Below, piece by piece: positions 11,964 to 13,426 of a stretch of DNA of 13,426 nt. A model generated the notes under the pieces. It made no database searches and was not told the DNA's origin. It saw only the letters and a program-made list of their open reading frames with translations. Both the position numbers and the translations under genes were made by a program. Source of the stretch: JAUVXE01 sp964349355 (GTDB lineage Bacteria > Actinomycetota > Coriobacteriia > Anaerosomatales > SLCP01); assembly GCA_964349355.1 (NCBI GenBank), contig CAYGFZ010000051.1:1-13426 (forward strand), given 5' to 3'. How positions within the stretch are numbered: position 1 is the first letter of the stretch; every line of letters begins with the position of its first letter.

Positions 11964-13426
11964 CACACATCACCTGCTTCCGCGTCATCGAGGTTGCAGG
12001 TCGCCGGGATGTCGAGTTTCTCTTCGCCGGCGAGTTGGCTTGCGGCGATCTCGGCGTACGTACAGCTCTGTGCAAGCAGTCTCTCGTGCGTGCCGAGGTC
12101 GGCGATGCGTCCCGAGTCGAGCACGATGATCAGGTCTGCTTTTCGCACCGTCGAGAGCCGTTGCGCGACCACGAACGAGGTCCTGCCTACCATGAGCTTC
12201 TCGAGATTCTCCCTGAGAGCCGTCTCGGTCTCGGTGTCCACGCTGGAAGTGGAGTCGTCCATGATGAGGATGCGCGGATCGATGAGGAGCGCTCGGGCTA
12301 TGGCGATACGCTGCCGCTGCCCACCGGACAGCCTTACTCCGCGCTCCCCGACGCGAGTGTCGTACCCGTCGGGGAGCATCTTGATGAATTCGTGGGCTTG
12401 CGCAGCGCGGGCTGCACTCTCGACCTCCGCGTCACTGGCGTCGGGGCGACCGTAGGCGATGTTATCGCGCACCGAACCGGAGAAAAGGACCGAGTCTTGC
12501 ATGACGACGCCGATGCGGCTTCGCAGACTCGAGAGAGTGAGGTCGCGCACGTCGTGACCATCGACCAGCACCGCGCCCTCGCTGACATCGTAGAAGCGGG
12601 GAACGAGGTTCACGACGCTCGTCTTGCCCGATCCGGTCGCCCCGACCACCGCGACCAGGGTGCCGGGTTCGACGGTGAAGTCGAGATCGGCAAGTGTCTG
12701 GGCGTCATCGCCGGGATAGCGCAGGCACACACCACGGAACTCCACACGCCCGCGCGGGTCGTCCAGTACGATCGCGTCTTCACGCTCGGCGACATCGAGC
12801 GGTGCATCGAGCACCTCGAAGAGCCGCTCGGAACTCGCGCTTGCACGCGCGATCGCCTGAGCACCGAAGCCGATGATGAAGAGCGGTTGCAGGAGTAAGA
12901 AGAGGTAGGACGTGAAGGCGACCAACTGTCCCACAGTGAGTGTCCCGTTGATGATCTGACCCGCTCCGACGACCGTCACCACTCCCACGCCGGCGGTACC
13001 GACCGCGAACAGGAGCGGGAAGGCGTTCGCCACGGTGGTCCGTACGCTCATCCCCTGCTCCAGCAAGGCGAGATCGGCCTTGCGGTAGCGGGCGGTCTCG
13101 AAATCCTCGCGGGCGAAGGCGCGGACGACGCGCACACCCGCGATGTTCTCCTGCAGGACCGAGTTGAGCGCGCCGAGGCGCTTCTGGAAGTCGCGGAACA
13201 TCGGGCCGAGTTTGCGAACGAACAGAAGTAGGACCGCGAGGGTGGCAGGAATGACCGCGAACGCGACGAGGGCGAGCGTGGTGTTCATTACGAGAAGAAG
13301 CACTACGGCGCCCACGAGCAGAAGTACGGCCGATATCGCTTGCACAAGTCCGCCCCCGACGAACTCCCTCACAAGGTCGACATCGCTCGTCACGCGGGTG
13401 ATCAGCTGTCCCGTGCTCGCGCGGTC
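11963..13426 (-). CDS. ABC exporter half-transporter, permease-ATPase (degenerate-site subunit; N-terminus outside window)
   Basis: The frame is open to the window edge. The visible 487 residues begin inside the conserved STGQLITRVTSDVD segment, so about 100-140 N-terminal residues lie outside, and any GTG near 13393 is internal. Several membrane segments follow, then Walker A GATGSGKT (visible residues 262-269), signature LSGGQ (366-370), Walker B ILIMDD (386-391) and AQRLSTVR. The catalytic glutamate is replaced by aspartate (codon 12254-12256) and the switch histidine by glutamine (codon 12161-12163). This is typical of the degenerate half of heterodimeric exporters such as TM287 or BmrC. 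Its stop overlaps the start of the partner gene, ensuring stoichiometric synthesis. The paired export role is well supported; the substrate is unknown. Confidence 0.95.
   Translation of the reverse strand, partial: DRASTGQLITRVTSDVDLVREFVGGGLVQAISAVLLLVGAVVLLLVMNTTLALVAFAVIPATLAVLLLFVRKLGPMFRDFQKRLGALNSVLQENIAGVRVVRAFAREDFETARYRKADLALLEQGMSVRTTVANAFPLLFAVGTAGVGVVTVVGAGQIINGTLTVGQLVAFTSYLFLLLQPLFIIGFGAQAIARASASSERLFEVLDAPLDVAEREDAIVLDDPRGRVEFRGVCLRYPGDDAQTLADLDFTVEPGTLVAVVGATGSGKTSVVNLVPRFYDVSEGAVLVDGHDVRDLTLSSLRSRIGVVMQDSVLFSGSVRDNIAYGRPDASDAEVESAARAAQAHEFIKMLPDGYDTRVGERGVRLSGGQRQRIAIARALLIDPRILIMDDSTSSVDTETETALRENLEKLMVGRTSFVVAQRLSTVRKADLIIVLDSGRIADLGTHERLLAQSCTYAEIAASQLAGEEKLDIPATCNLDDAEAGDV

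Noticed and set aside
10995..12455. 486-codon plus-strand open frame antisense to both ABC genes
   Set aside because: Antisense artefact of high-GC coding sequence. The translation is charged low-complexity sequence and spans two confirmed genes.
10698..12620. Shared words between the two ABC genes (for example a 15-base match around GTCGTGACCATCGAC) as a repeat element
   Set aside because: They fall at equivalent positions in homologous nucleotide-binding domains, so paralogy explains them.

Overview
The window is gene-dense, GC-rich bacterial DNA (roughly two thirds G+C by eye). It has many GTG starts, 4-base start/stop overlaps and one candidate leaderless promoter. The gene content includes a class II threonine synthase, an archaeal-type (ApgM-like) phosphoglycerate mutase homologue, an Fe-S flavoprotein of a kind mostly seen in anaerobes, and a heterodimeric ABC exporter. 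My best guess is a high-GC anaerobe, possibly an actinobacterial (Coriobacteriia-like) lineage. This is an inference from style and content, not an identification. No rRNA, tRNA, CRISPR array, insertion sequence or phage gene was seen. No gene-free stretch exceeds 300 bases; the longest is about 200 bases (9973-10172).

Layout. (A) Positions 2-3551, plus strand: a translationally coupled trio. It comprises the C-terminal part of an N-formylglutamate amidohydrolase-family protein, a DUF1704/'QEGLA' zinc-metallopeptidase relative, and a glutathione-synthetase-like ATP-grasp ligase. The genes overlap as GTGA and ATGA. (B) Positions 3651-4328, plus: an unrecognised polytopic membrane protein whose end overlaps thrC tail-to-tail by 75 bases. 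(C) Positions 4254-6390, minus: a GNAT acetyltransferase followed by thrC. Diverging from it, 6469-7659 on plus encodes an ApgM-like phosphatase-fold enzyme that is a good candidate for the homoserine kinase feeding threonine synthase. (D) Positions 7700-9972, minus: a tight operon of a PadR regulator, an Isf-like iron-sulfur flavoprotein and a membrane-anchored alpha/beta hydrolase. A candidate promoter with palindromic AT-rich sites lies upstream. (E) Positions 10173-13426, minus: two ABC exporter half-transporters, the first cut by the window edge. Their sequences predict one degenerate and one competent ATPase site.

The most intriguing unit is A. Eukaryotes use a glutathione-synthetase-like ligase (TTL) to add the C-terminal tyrosine of tubulin, and a DUF1704 metallopeptidase (MATCAP) to remove it. 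Here bacterial relatives of both activities sit in one coupled operon with an amidohydrolase. That suggests a bacterial cycle that adds and removes an amino acid on a still unknown protein or peptide. Other points worth checking are a perfect 14-bp inverted repeat inside the flavoprotein gene, a substituted catalytic motif in the ApgM-like enzyme, and an inverted repeat between the divergent GNAT and ApgM-like genes.
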